Assembly: GCA_047601745.1 (NCBI GenBank)
Contig: JASGIS010000001.1
Location: 248,001 to 312,000 of the forward strand
Direction of reading: 5' to 3'
Source: JAKPAM01 sp047601745
GTDB taxonomy: Bacteria > Pseudomonadota > Gammaproteobacteria > Burkholderiales > Burkholderiaceae_E
DNA: 64,000 bases
In this document: positions 52,924 to 62,397 of the stretch, piece after piece
How positions within the stretch are numbered: position 1 is the first letter of the stretch
Layout: each line of letters opens with the position of its first letter
Translations under genes and position numbers: made by a program
Notes under the pieces: model-generated
Told to the model about the DNA's origin: nothing
Databases searched by the model: none
Seen by the model: the letters and a program-made list of their open reading frames with translations, nothing else

Positions 52924-54465
52924 TCAGACCAGCTTGCTGCCGTGCCCTTCCCAGTACTTGTCGCGCAGCAGCCGCTTGTACAGCTTGCCGGTCGGGTGCC
53001 GCGGCAGCTCGACGGCGAAGTCGACCGATCGCGGGCACTTGATCGGCGACAGGCTGGCGCGGCAGAACGCGATCAGCTCGGCTTCGAGCTCGGGGCCGGC
53101 GTCTTTCATGTCGCGCGGCTGCACGACCGCCTTGACCTCCTCGCCGAAATCCTCGTTCGGCACGCCGATGACGGCGGCGTCGAGGACCTTCGGGTGCGTG
53201 ACCAGCAGGTTCTCGGCCTCCTGCGGATAGATGTTGACGCCGCCCGAGATGATCATGTGCGCCTTGCGGTCGGTCAGGTACAGATACAGCTCGTCGTCGA
53301 CGTAGCCGACGTCGCCGAGCGTCGTCCAGCCTTTCGGATGGCGCGACTCGGCGGTCTTGGCCGGATCGTTGTAGTACTCGAACGGCTTGCCGTCGGCGAA
53401 GTAGATCGTGCCGGACTCGCCGTTCGGCAGTTCTTCGCCGCCCGGTCCGCAGATCTTGATGACGCCGAGGACCGAGCGCCCGACGGTGCCCTTGTGCGTC
53501 AGCCAGTCGGCGCTGTTCACCAGCGTCAGGCCGTTGCCTTCGGTGCCCGCGTAGTACTCCCAGATGACCGGCCCGAACCACTCGATCATCTGCTCCTTGA
53601 CCGGTATCGGACACGGCGCGGCCGCGTGGATCACGCAGCGCAGCGACGACAGGTCGAAGCGGCGGCGCACGTCGTCGGGCAGCTTGAGCATCCGCACGAA
53701 CATCGTCGGCACGACCTGGCTGTGCGTGATCCGGTGCCGTTCGACCAGCTCCAGGTAACGCGCCGCGTCGAACTCCTCCATCAGCACGCAGGTGCCGCCC
53801 AGGCGCATCACCGTCATGTTGAAGCGCAGCGGCGCCGCGTGGTACAGCGGCGCCGGCGACAGGTAGATGCTGTCCTCGCCGAGGCCGTAGAACGCGCGGC
53901 AGATCTGGATCAGCGGGTTGTCGGCGTCGATCAGCGGCGACTCGGGCGGCACGTACACCCCCTTGGGCCGGCCGGTCGTACCCGACGAATACAGCATGTC
54001 GCCGCCGGCGGTCTCGTCGGCGATCGGCGTCGTCGGCATCGCGGCCATGACCGCCTCGAGCGGCTCGTAGCCGTCGATCGCGCCGTCGATCATCATCCGG
54101 TGCGCGACATTCGGCATCTGGTCGAGCAGACCGGCGGCGGTCTCGGCCAGCTTGCGCGAGGTGACGACCATCCGGGCCTGGCAGTCGCCGATGATGTACG
54201 CGGCCTCGCCGGGGGTCAGCCGCGTGCTGCACGCGGTGAAGATGATGCCGGCCCGCTGCGCGCCCCAGCACACCTCGAAGAACCGCGGGTGGTTCTCCAT
54301 CAGGATCGCGATCCGGTCGCCGGCCCGCAGTCCGCGGGCGCGCAGCAACTGCGCGAACTGGTTCGACCGCTCGTCGAGCTGGCGATAGGTGACGGTCTCG
54401 CCGCCGTTGGCCATCAGGTAGGCGATCTTGTCGGGGTGGGTTCGGGCGTGCAGGTAAGGATGCAT
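52924..54465 (-). CDS. Acyl-CoA synthetase (AMP-forming)
   Basis: A 513-residue ANL ligase: YSSGTTGRPKGV phosphate loop, YYAGTEGNG, DVGYVDDELYLYLTDRKAHMIISGG hinge and the C-terminal Lys segment TGKLYKRLL. GGAGAC precedes the ATG at 54465. It diverges from a MaoC hydratase, SDR and quinone oxidoreductase cluster, so it probably activates the acid those enzymes degrade. Confidence 0.88.
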   Translation of the reverse strand: MHPYLHARTHPDKIAYLMANGGETVTYRQLDERSNQFAQLLRARGLRAGDRIAILMENHPRFFEVCWGAQRAGIIFTACSTRLTPGEAAYIIGDCQARMVVTSRKLAETAAGLLDQMPNVAHRMMIDGAIDGYEPLEAVMAAMPTTPIADETAGGDMLYSSGTTGRPKGVYVPPESPLIDADNPLIQICRAFYGLGEDSIYLSPAPLYHAAPLRFNMTVMRLGGTCVLMEEFDAARYLELVERHRITHSQVVPTMFVRMLKLPDDVRRRFDLSSLRCVIHAAAPCPIPVKEQMIEWFGPVIWEYYAGTEGNGLTLVNSADWLTHKGTVGRSVLGVIKICGPGGEELPNGESGTIYFADGKPFEYYNDPAKTAESRHPKGWTTLGDVGYVDDELYLYLTDRKAHMIISGGVNIYPQEAENLLVTHPKVLDAAVIGVPNEDFGEEVKAVVQPRDMKDAGPELEAELIAFCRASLSPIKCPRSVDFAVELPRHPTGKLYKRLLRDKYWEGHGSKLV

Positions 54466-54702
54466 AGTGTCTCCGTCGTTCGCTCGGTTCGCAGCCAGTG
54501 TATTCAAATTCGCCGGGGGCCGGCATCGGTGAGTTCCGCGTCACGCAACTTCGGGCGGCCCGCCGGCGGTTGTGAGACGATGCCGGCCGACAGACCGCCT
54601 ATCGCCGGCGCGCCCCCTTGCCGGCCGGCGCGCCGGCCCGCGCGTCGGCCGGCGACCGCACGAGAACGGCCGCCGACGCCCCCACAAGAGGAGCCCCCCG
54701 CC
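54466..54702. promoter_or_regulatory. Divergent promoter spacer, ligase / MaoC operon
   Basis: A 237-base spacer with a small A/T-richer patch near 54500-54515 (TGTATTCAAATT) that may hold the ligase promoter. No clear dyad operator is seen and no regulator gene is adjacent. Confidence 0.35.
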
Positions 54703-55569
54703 ATGACGATCGACTACCAGACCCTGCGGCAGCACGCGTTCGAAGACATCGTCCACGACTACACGCAGAAGGACTGCATGCTGTACGCGTTGGGCATCGG
54801 CCTCGGGCACGACCCGATGGACGCCGAGCAGTTGAAGTTCGTCTACGAAGGCGCGCCCGGCGGCCTGCAGATGCTGCCGTCGATGCCCGTCGTGCTGGCC
54901 ACGCCGGGCTTCTGGGCCAAGGAGTCGTGGACCGGCATCGACTGGAAAGGGATCCTGCACGGCGAACAGCAGTTGACGATCCACCGGCCGCTGCCGGCCA
55001 GCGGTTCGCTCGTCGGAAAACTCGTCATCGAGGAAATCATCGACAAGGGACAGGGCAAGGGCGCGCTGATCTATTCGCGGCGCGACCTGATCGACCGCGC
55101 CAGCGGCGAGCTGGTCGCTTCGATCGGTTCGACGTCGTTCTGCCGCAATGACGGCGGCTTCGGCGGCCCGTCGGGCCCGACCCGCGACCCGCATCCGATG
55201 CCCGATCGCGCGCCGGACCTGCACGTCGACCTGCCGACGCTGCCGCAGGCGGCGCTGATCTACCGGCTCAGCGGCGACTACAACCCGCTGCATGCCGATC
55301 CGGCGGTGGCGGCGACCGCGCGCTTTCCGCGGCCGATCCTGCACGGGCTGTGCACGTACGGCGTGGCCTGCCACGCGCTGCTCAAGGGCGCGCTCGCTTA
55401 TGACGCGAGCCGGCTGCGCCAGTTCGACGTACGCTTCACGTCGCCCGTTTACCCGGGCGAAACGATCCGCACCGAGATCTGGCGCGAAGGCGACGACCGC
55501 GCTTCGTTCCGCTGCCGCGTCGTCGAACGCGACGTGGTGGTGCTCAACAACGGCCTGGCGCGCTTCTGA
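54703..55569 (+). CDS. MaoC-family (R)-specific enoyl-CoA hydratase 2-like
   Basis: A 288-residue double-hotdog hydratase. The C-terminal domain carries the hydratase-2 motif YRLSGDYNPLHADPAVAATARFPRPILHGLCTYG with the catalytic Asp and His; the N-terminal half (YALGIGLGHDPMDAEQLKFVYEG) is the inactive hotdog. This arrangement matches the hydratase-2 domain of peroxisomal multifunctional enzyme. It should hydrate a 2-enoyl-CoA to the (R)-3-hydroxyacyl-CoA, and the SDR next door can oxidise that. Confidence 0.9.
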   Translation: MTIDYQTLRQHAFEDIVHDYTQKDCMLYALGIGLGHDPMDAEQLKFVYEGAPGGLQMLPSMPVVLATPGFWAKESWTGIDWKGILHGEQQLTIHRPLPASGSLVGKLVIEEIIDKGQGKGALIYSRRDLIDRASGELVASIGSTSFCRNDGGFGGPSGPTRDPHPMPDRAPDLHVDLPTLPQAALIYRLSGDYNPLHADPAVAATARFPRPILHGLCTYGVACHALLKGALAYDASRLRQFDVRFTSPVYPGETIRTEIWREGDDRASFRCRVVERDVVVLNNGLARF

Positions 55570-55640
55570 ACGGCTCCGGCCTTGTCGAACTTCCGCCTTA
55601 TCGAACTTCCTTATCGACTTTCTTCCGTGGGGACATGCTG

Positions 55641-56465
55641 ATGGGACAACTGGACGGCCGCGTGGCCATCGTCACCGGCTCGGGCCGGGGTATCGGACAG
55701 CAGATCGCGCTGCGCCTGGCGCGCGACGGCGCCGCCATCGTCGTCAACGACCTGGACGACGGACCGGGTAACGAGACGGTCGCGCTGATCACGTCCCAGG
55801 GCGGCCGCGCGGTCGCCTGCAACGGCAACGTCACCGACAAGGACTTCGGCGACCGCATCGTCAAGACCGCCGTCGACGCGTTCGGCGACTGCCACATCAT
55901 CGTCAACAACGCCGGCTACACGTGGGACAGCGTGATCCAGAAGATGTCCGACGAGCAGTGGTACGCGATCATCGACGTGCACCTGACCGCGCCGTTCCGC
56001 ATCCTGCGCGCGTTCGCCGAACACCTGCGCACGGCCACCGAGGCCGAGGCCAAGGCGGGCAAGCGCGTCGTGCGCAAGATCGTCAACGTCTCGTCGACGT
56101 CGGGCGTCAACGGCAACGCCGGCCAGGCCAACTATTCGGCGGGCAAGGCCGGCATCGTCGGCATGACCAAGACGCTGGCCAAGGAATGGGGCCGCTACAA
56201 CACGACGGTCAACGCGGTCGCCTTCGGCTACATCCAGACGCGGCTGACGACGCCGCTGCAGCCGGGCGACGGCGGCACGATCGACGTCGCCGGCCACACG
56301 GTCAAGGTCGGCATCCAGGCCGGCCGGCTGTCGGCGATGAACCAGATGATCCCGCTGGGCCGCGGCGGCACGGCCGAGGAAGCCGCCGGTTCGGTCTATC
56401 TGTTCTGCAGTCCCGACAGCGACTACGTCAGCGGCCAGACGCTGCTCGTCACGGGCGGACTGTGA
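55641..56465 (+). CDS. SDR family oxidoreductase, hydroxyacyl-CoA dehydrogenase-like
   Basis: A 274-residue classical SDR: TGSGRGIGQQ loop, NNAGYTWDS, NVSSTSGVNG around the Ser, YSAGKAG as YxxxK, and the extended DGGTIDV loop seen in steroid or multifunctional-enzyme-type dehydrogenases. It follows the hydratase-2 gene and is expected to oxidise the (R)-3-hydroxyacyl-CoA. GGGGA upstream favours the ATG at 55641, with 55635 possible. An imperfect repeat lies in the leader. Confidence 0.85.
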   Translation: MGQLDGRVAIVTGSGRGIGQQIALRLARDGAAIVVNDLDDGPGNETVALITSQGGRAVACNGNVTDKDFGDRIVKTAVDAFGDCHIIVNNAGYTWDSVIQKMSDEQWYAIIDVHLTAPFRILRAFAEHLRTATEAEAKAGKRVVRKIVNVSSTSGVNGNAGQANYSAGKAGIVGMTKTLAKEWGRYNTTVNAVAFGYIQTRLTTPLQPGDGGTIDVAGHTVKVGIQAGRLSAMNQMIPLGRGGTAEEAAGSVYLFCSPDSDYVSGQTLLVTGGL

Positions 56466-56475
56466 TGGAACGGCG

Positions 56476-57480
56476 ATGAGCGAGAGCTGCCGCGCGCTGG
56501 TCTGCGACCGGCTGACCGATGACCGATCCGGCGTGTCGATCCGCGACTGGCCGGTCCGCCCCGCCGGCCCCGGAGAAGTCCGCGTGCGCGTGCGCGCGGC
56601 CGCGCTGAACTTTCCCGACCTGCTGATGACGGCCGGCCTGTACCAGTACAAGCCGCCGATGCCGTACGTCAGCGGCCTGGAGGGCGCCGGCGAGATCGAA
56701 CAGATCGGTGAAGGCGTCGACGGCCTGCGGATCGGCCAGCCCGTGTACTTCGGCGTGCGCTGCGGCGCGATCGCCGAGCTCGTCGTGCTGCCGGCCGCCG
56801 ATGCCCGGCCGACGCCGACCGGCTGGGACCACGCCGAGGCCGCCGCCTGGCGGGTCGGCGCGCTGACCGCTTATGTCGCGCTGACGCGCCGCGGGCAGTT
56901 GCAGGCAGGCGAAACGCTGCTCGTGCACGGCGCCAGCGGCGGCGTCGGCATCCCGGCCGTGCAACTGGGCAAGCACCTGGGCGCGACCGTCATCGCCACC
57001 GGCACGTCGGACGAGAAGCTGCGCGCGGTGACGGCCGCCGGCGCCGACCACGTGATCAACGTGCGCGGTGGCGACGGCCGCGAGCCGGGCTTCAAGGACG
57101 CCGTCAAGGCGCTGACCGGCGGCGCGGGCGCCGACGTCATCTATGACCCGGTCGGCGGCGACGTGTTCGACGAATCGCTGCGCTGCATCGCGTGGGACGG
57201 CCGGCTGCTGGTCGTCGGCTTCGCCAGCGGCCGCATCCCGTCGGTCAACGTCAACCTGCCGCTGATCAAGGGCTTCTCGGTCGTCGGCGTGCGTGCCGGC
57301 GAATACGGGCGCCGCAACCCGGCCAAGGGCGCCGAGAACATGGCGGCGATCCAGCGGCTGGCCGAGCAGGGACTGTTCAAGCCCCACATCGGCGCGCGCT
57401 TCGACCTCGATCACGCGCTGGACGCGATGCAATGCCTGGCGGATCGCGCGGTGGCCGGCAAGGTGGTCGTCACGCTGTAG
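56476..57480 (+). CDS. NADPH:quinone oxidoreductase (zinc-less MDR)
   Basis: A 334-residue medium-chain dehydrogenase/reductase without the structural or catalytic zinc Cys set. The NADPH loop is HGASGGVGIPAVQLG, and LNFPDLLMTAGLYQYKPPMPYVSGLEGAGEI is typical of the QOR/enoyl reductase group. It starts ten bases after the SDR gene. A role in reducing an enoyl or quinone intermediate of the same pathway is likely. Confidence 0.87.
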   Translation: MSESCRALVCDRLTDDRSGVSIRDWPVRPAGPGEVRVRVRAAALNFPDLLMTAGLYQYKPPMPYVSGLEGAGEIEQIGEGVDGLRIGQPVYFGVRCGAIAELVVLPAADARPTPTGWDHAEAAAWRVGALTAYVALTRRGQLQAGETLLVHGASGGVGIPAVQLGKHLGATVIATGTSDEKLRAVTAAGADHVINVRGGDGREPGFKDAVKALTGGAGADVIYDPVGGDVFDESLRCIAWDGRLLVVGFASGRIPSVNVNLPLIKGFSVVGVRAGEYGRRNPAKGAENMAAIQRLAEQGLFKPHIGARFDLDHALDAMQCLADRAVAGKVVVTL

Positions 57481-57626
57481 GCGGCGGCCTTGGCGCCCGA
57501 GCTCGACAGCGGTCGAGCGGCGGGCCGGCCGAGCCGCATGAGAAGCACCTCATCCGGGCGTGAAGGTTTCGTGTAACGCCTGCATTCGCAAGCGCCATCT
57601 TTGGTAATACGATTTCAGGACGATAT

Positions 57627-59903
57627 ATGGCTTTCTCTTTCACGCCCGCCGAAGAGGCGTTTCGCGAAGAGGTGCGGCGCTTCTTCCGCACCGAATATCC
57701 GCAGCACATCATCGCGAAGCTCGCAGCGGGACAGCGGCTGAGCAAGGCGGACCAGATCGCATCGCAGAAGGCACTGAACGCCAGGGGCTGGCTGGGCGTC
57801 GGATGGCCGACCGAGCATGGCGGGACCGGCTGGACGCCGGTCGAGCGGTTCATTTTCGACTATGAACTCGACCAGGCGGGGGCCGCGCCGATCATTCCGA
57901 TGGCGGTGATCTATGTCGGTCCGATCATCTGCGCGTTCGGAAGCGAGGAGCAGAAGCGGACCTGGCTGCCCGGCATTCTCGAGAGCCGCGACTTCTGGGC
58001 GCAGGGATATTCGGAACCCGAAGCCGGATCCGACCTCGCCTCGCTGCGCTTCTCGGCCGTGCGCGATGGCGACGAATATGTTCTCAACGGCACCAAGATC
58101 TGGACGTCCGGCGCCCAGAACGCCGACTGGATCTTCTGCCTGTGCCGCACCAGCGAGGAAGAGCGCAAGCAGAAGGGCATATCGATGATCTGCGCCCGGC
58201 TCGACAGCCCCGGCGTGCGCGTGCACCCCATCCGACTGATCGACGGGTCCCAAGAGCTCAATCGCATCGAGTTCGACAATGTGCGGGTTCCGGTGACCCA
58301 CCGCATCGGCGAGGAAGGACAGGCCTGGCACTATTCCAATGTCCTGCTCAAGAACGAGCGGCTGTCCTATGCGCACATCGGCGCCAAGCGCCGTGACATC
58401 GCGGCGGTGCGCAAGCAGGCGAAGTCGGTCCCGGCGGGCGGCGGACGGATGATGATCGACGATCCCGCCTTCGCGCGCGCGGTCTGCGCCGCCGAGGCCC
58501 GTCTCGACGCGATCGAGATGTCGATCCTGCAAGCGCTGCGCGGCGAGATCTCGATGGCCCGCGCCGCCGCCTTGAAGATCGCCTGCACCGAATGCGCGCA
58601 GACGGTCACCGAATTGTTCGTGCAACTGGCGGGGCGCTGGCGCGCGCCGATGCTCGACCGGCACGATCCGGACTGGGCGCAGGCCGCGCCGCTGGTGCCC
58701 GCCTTCGGACCGCGCCACGTCCAATCCTATCTGTTCGAACGCGCCCAGACCATCTATGGCGGAGCGACCGAAATCCAGAAGAACATCATCTGGAAGTCGT
58801 TGGGCCAGCAGGCGGAAGGGATCGAAGGGCTGAACGAGGAGCAGGCGATGCTCCGGCGCTCGCTCGCTGCCTGCTATACCCGCGAATATCCGTTTCACGT
58901 CCGCCAGTCGGCGCTGTCGCAGCATGCGCCGGGACCGATCTGGACGACATTGTCGAATCATTTCGGCCTGTTGGGACCGGACCCGATCGGCGTCATCGAG
59001 GAAATGATCGCGATGGAGGCGGCGGGTCACGGCTTGCTGCTCGATCCGTTGGGCGAGACTTTCGTCGCCGCTCGCCTCTTGCGCGCGGCCGGCGGACAGG
59101 CGGCCGCACGACTGCTCGACCGGATCGGGAAAGGCGCAGCGGTCGTCCTGGCCTGGTCCGAGGCGGGCATGCGTGAAGATTTCGACGACATCGCCGCCAC
59201 GGCCCGCCGCGAAGGCGGCGAATGGGTGCTCGACGGTGCGAAGGCGCTCGTCGTCGGCGCTCCGCTTTGCGAGGACGTCATCGTCGCCGCGCGCACCGAG
59301 CGGGGCTTGACGCTGTTCGCGGTCCCGACCGGCCATCCCGACGTCACGACGCATGCTTACCGCACCATCGACGGCCGTCCGGCCGCGGACATCGTCCTGA
59401 AGGCGGTCCGGTTGTCGGGCGATGCACTGGTAGGCGAGGAAGGGACGGCGCTGGCGCTGCTCGAAGCCGCGCGCGATCATGCGCTGATCCTGCAGGCGGC
59501 GGAAGCGGGAGGCTTGCTGGCGGAGTTGGTCCGACAGACGCTCGGCTATCTCCAGCAGCGGCGCCAGTTCCGCCAGCCGCTGGCGGAATTCCAGGCGCTG
59601 CAGCATGCGCTGGTCGATATGTATATCGAGGCGGAGCTGGTGACGGCGGCGGCCATGGCCGCGGCCAATGCCTTTGAAAAAGAGGCCGTCGAGCGTGCAC
59701 GCGTCTGTTCGGCGACGCAGGCCACCGTGGCCAGGGCCTGCCGGACGATCGGGCAGAAGGCGATCCAGCTCCATGGCGGAATGGGCATGACCGACGAAAT
59801 CGCCATCGGCCATTACGCGCGGCGCGGGCTCGTCATCGAGGCGATCTGGGGGGACGGCAACTGGCATCTCGACCGGTGCGCGCGGGTGCAGGCGGCCCGG
59901 TAG
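57627..59903 (+). CDS. Fused double acyl-CoA dehydrogenase
   Basis: A 758-residue fusion of two complete acyl-CoA dehydrogenase domains. Domain 1 (about 1-395) has WAQGYSEPEAGSDLASL and ends QTIYGGATEIQKNIIWKSLG. Domain 2 (about 396-758) has its own helical, beta and C-terminal parts and ends IQLHGGMGMTDEIAIGHYARRG. This resembles the alpha2beta2 heteromeric dehydrogenases of steroid and cyclic side-chain degradation joined in one chain. Codons such as TAT and GAA are clearly commoner than in neighbours, suggesting a different origin. AGGA precedes the ATG. No operon partner is adjacent. Confidence 0.88.
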   Translation: MAFSFTPAEEAFREEVRRFFRTEYPQHIIAKLAAGQRLSKADQIASQKALNARGWLGVGWPTEHGGTGWTPVERFIFDYELDQAGAAPIIPMAVIYVGPIICAFGSEEQKRTWLPGILESRDFWAQGYSEPEAGSDLASLRFSAVRDGDEYVLNGTKIWTSGAQNADWIFCLCRTSEEERKQKGISMICARLDSPGVRVHPIRLIDGSQELNRIEFDNVRVPVTHRIGEEGQAWHYSNVLLKNERLSYAHIGAKRRDIAAVRKQAKSVPAGGGRMMIDDPAFARAVCAAEARLDAIEMSILQALRGEISMARAAALKIACTECAQTVTELFVQLAGRWRAPMLDRHDPDWAQAAPLVPAFGPRHVQSYLFERAQTIYGGATEIQKNIIWKSLGQQAEGIEGLNEEQAMLRRSLAACYTREYPFHVRQSALSQHAPGPIWTTLSNHFGLLGPDPIGVIEEMIAMEAAGHGLLLDPLGETFVAARLLRAAGGQAAARLLDRIGKGAAVVLAWSEAGMREDFDDIAATARREGGEWVLDGAKALVVGAPLCEDVIVAARTERGLTLFAVPTGHPDVTTHAYRTIDGRPAADIVLKAVRLSGDALVGEEGTALALLEAARDHALILQAAEAGGLLAELVRQTLGYLQQRRQFRQPLAEFQALQHALVDMYIEAELVTAAAMAAANAFEKEAVERARVCSATQATVARACRTIGQKAIQLHGGMGMTDEIAIGHYARRGLVIEAIWGDGNWHLDRCARVQAAR

Positions 59904-60129
59904 AGCGTTCATCCTCGATCGAAATGTGCGGCAAGCTTGTCGACCGGTGAATCGTCGGTGGCGGCCATGCCCCGCGCTTCCGGCAATTTTTTGCACGATT
60001 GGTACGCCGATGTGCCCGGATTTCGGCGGTCGCCCCTTTGGGGGGCCAGGACCATCCCCGATGTCGGATTGGCAGTTTCTGGTGTACTCCTGGGAGTCCG
60101 GACCTGTTTCAGACCTCCAGGAGGCCGAG

Positions 60130-60771
60130 ATGCGCAAGGATGCAATGAATCGATGGCTGCTTGCCGGGCTGGTCGGCATCGGCTTGGCCCCCGGGCTGGC
60201 TCAAGCTCAGAACCCATCGCCTTATGCGGCGGCCGGCCCGCGGTTCTATCTGCAGGGCGGACTCGGCGTGTCGAACCAGGAGATCGATCGGGACGACTAC
60301 TACGACGACTATTACGACTACTACCGTTACCGCCGCCGCTACCGCGATGACGCGGCGGCCTTCAATCTCGGCGTGGGTGTCCAGTTCACGCCGCGCTGGG
60401 GCATGGAGTTGAGCCACGTATGGCTGGGCAAGGCCCATCTGCGCTCGCGCTACGATGGCGACCAGAAAATCGACTCGCGATTGTTCAGCCTGGTCGGCAC
60501 CTACACTTACCCGTTCGGCGCCTCGCCATGGGGGGTGATCGGGCGCGCCGGCCTGGCATACACCGATGTCAGCGCGCAGGTCGAAGGGGGGCCGGGCCGG
60601 AGCACGCACCGGGCTGCGCCGGTGCTGGGGATAGGCGGGAGCTACACCTTCCTTCCGAACCTGTCCGTGCATGTCAACTACGACTACTACGGACGGGTCG
60701 GGCGCGACGCTTATGATCGCCCGGTGCTGGGCGGCGTACTGAGTGCCGGATTGCGCTGGTATATCGACTGA
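60130..60771 (+). CDS. Outer-membrane beta-barrel protein (OmpA-like barrel)
   Basis: A 213-residue protein with a signal peptide (WLLAGLVGIGLAPGLAQA) and an eight-stranded barrel pattern: RFYLQGGLGVSNQE for strand 1, an unusual Asp/Tyr-rich external loop (about residues 45-65, DDYYDDYYDYYRYRRRYRDD), and a terminal LGGVLSAGLRWYID. It lacks the C-terminal OmpA peptidoglycan domain. CAGGAGG fixes the ATG at 60130. Confidence 0.8.
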   Translation: MRKDAMNRWLLAGLVGIGLAPGLAQAQNPSPYAAAGPRFYLQGGLGVSNQEIDRDDYYDDYYDYYRYRRRYRDDAAAFNLGVGVQFTPRWGMELSHVWLGKAHLRSRYDGDQKIDSRLFSLVGTYTYPFGASPWGVIGRAGLAYTDVSAQVEGGPGRSTHRAAPVLGIGGSYTFLPNLSVHVNYDYYGRVGRDAYDRPVLGGVLSAGLRWYID

Positions 60772-60792
60772 ATCCGCGGGAGAGCATGCCTC

Positions 60793-60813
60793 GCGTCGGC
60801 TTTCGGCCGACGC
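60793..60813. terminator. Strong hairpin between convergent genes
   Basis: GCGTCGGC (60793-60800) and GCCGACGC (60806-60813) form a perfect 8-bp GC-rich stem with the loop TTTCG, 21 bases after the barrel-protein stop and 40 before the convergent esterase gene's stop. Likely a shared terminator, although no T-run follows. Confidence 0.55.
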
Positions 60814-60853
60814 CTGGGCGAGAGCTTGCACTGGGCAGGCCCGTCTCGCACTT

Positions 60854-61792
60854 TCAGGCGAGCGCCCTGCGCACGACGGTCGCGCACAGGCTGACCGCCG
60901 TGTTCGCTTCGTCGATGACCCGCCCCATGGTGATGAAGCCATGGATCTGGCGCGAGAAATTGACCACCGAGACGCGGTTGCCCGCTTCGCTGAGCTTCTG
61001 GCCATAAGCGAGCCCTTCATCGCGCAAGGGGTCGTAACCGGCGACCAGCACCAGCGCCGGCGGCAGGCCTTGCAGATCCTGGCGCAGGATGGGCGAGGCG
61101 CGCCAGTCATCGAGATGCGCGGGATCGCTGATGTAGTGACCGACGAAATAATCGAGCGCCTCGATGGTCAGGAGATAGCCTTTGGCGTTCTCCTCGTGCG
61201 AGGGCATGCTGCGCCGGATGTCGGTGCCCGGGTAGATCAGCAACTGGAAGCGGATCGGCAGATCGCCGCTGTCGCGCGCGATCAGGCTGACCACGCTGGC
61301 CAGCGAGCCGCCCGCGCTGTCGCCGCCGACCGCCAGACGCGATGCGTCCAGGCCCAGGGAGGCCGCCTGCGCATGGATCCAGCGGGTGGCGGCCAGACAC
61401 TCATCGACCGGCGTCGGGAACGGATGTTCGGGTGCCATCCGGTAGTCCACGGAGACGACCGCGCAACCCGACTGGTCGGACAACTGACGGCACAGCACAT
61501 CGTGGGTATCGCGATCCCCGATCACGAAGCCGCCGCCGTGGTAGTAGACCAGCACCGGCAGCGCGGTGTCGGCGGCGCTGCCCAGCGGCCGATACAGGCG
61601 CAAGGGGATGGGCCCGAGCGGGCCCGGCGCGTCGAGATCGCGCACCAGCGCCATCTCGGGCGCGGCGGGCTGCGAGAAGCCGCGGCTCTCGCGGTAAGCG
61701 CGCCGGGCACTCACCGGGTCGAGTTGCCAGATGGGCGGCAGGCCGGTCTGTTCGATCAGTTGCAGCAAGGCCTTGGCCTGGGGGTCGAGCAT
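60854..61792 (-). CDS. Alpha/beta hydrolase, HSL-family esterase
   Basis: A 312-residue esterase: HGGGFVIGD oxyanion site, GDSAGGS elbow, catalytic Asp in DPLRDEG and His in QIHGFITMG. Similar in layout to the esterase at 36412 but clearly a different gene. It stands alone on the minus strand; the natural ester is unknown. Confidence 0.87.
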   Translation of the reverse strand: MLDPQAKALLQLIEQTGLPPIWQLDPVSARRAYRESRGFSQPAAPEMALVRDLDAPGPLGPIPLRLYRPLGSAADTALPVLVYYHGGGFVIGDRDTHDVLCRQLSDQSGCAVVSVDYRMAPEHPFPTPVDECLAATRWIHAQAASLGLDASRLAVGGDSAGGSLASVVSLIARDSGDLPIRFQLLIYPGTDIRRSMPSHEENAKGYLLTIEALDYFVGHYISDPAHLDDWRASPILRQDLQGLPPALVLVAGYDPLRDEGLAYGQKLSEAGNRVSVVNFSRQIHGFITMGRVIDEANTAVSLCATVVRRALA

Positions 61793-61965
61793 TGGGGTCT
61801 CCTTGTGATGGCGACTTGCGTCACGATGAATGAGCCCTGATTCTAGGCGTTCGAATGAATCCCCCCCGGTTCATCCGTTGCTCGATCTTGCAGGCCTCCC
61901 GGCAGCGCTCGCGGGCGGTGCTCGGGCGCCGTTCACAGGTATCGGCCGCTTAGCCAAGGGCGCAT

Positions 61966-62394
61966 CTACAGCACCACCAGATGCTCCGCCCTTGCGCCCG
62001 GCACCGCGCTCAAGGAAATGCGGCGGTCGAAGCTGACCAGACGCCCGCCATGGCGCACGGCCAGGGCGAGCAGGTAGAGATCCGTCAACTGCCGTGGGCT
62101 GTGGATGTGCGCTTGCTGAAAATGAGCGGGATCCAGCAGGCTGATGTCGTCGGACCAGAACGCGTGATAAGGCGTGGACGTGGAACGAGCCAGCATGGAC
62201 ACCAGGACGCTCATCGGTTGCGGTTGGGCGTAACCCGGCTGGGCCATGATGCGCAGGCAACCGTTCTGCGTGATCGGACAACTGGCCCAGCCATACTGGA
62301 TGTGGGCTTGCAGCCAATGGGCTGCGGTGGCGTGATGAACATGATCGCTGTCGTGCAGCGCGATCAGCACATTCACATCGAAAAGAGCGCGCAT
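61966..62394 (-). CDS. vapC: VapC-type PIN-domain toxin
   Basis: A 142-residue PIN ribonuclease: opening MRALFDVNVLIALHDSDHVHH with the first acidic residue D6, the central CPITQNGCLRIMA, and the C-terminal LTDLYLLALAVRHGGRLVSFDRRI that carries the remaining metal ligands. This is the VapC subgroup that typically pairs with a ribbon-helix-helix antitoxin, which is present 3 bases upstream. It should cut a specific RNA when freed. Confidence 0.88.
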   Translation of the reverse strand: MRALFDVNVLIALHDSDHVHHATAAHWLQAHIQYGWASCPITQNGCLRIMAQPGYAQPQPMSVLVSMLARSTSTPYHAFWSDDISLLDPAHFQQAHIHSPRQLTDLYLLALAVRHGGRLVSFDRRISLSAVPGARAEHLVVL

Positions 62395-62397
62395 CGC

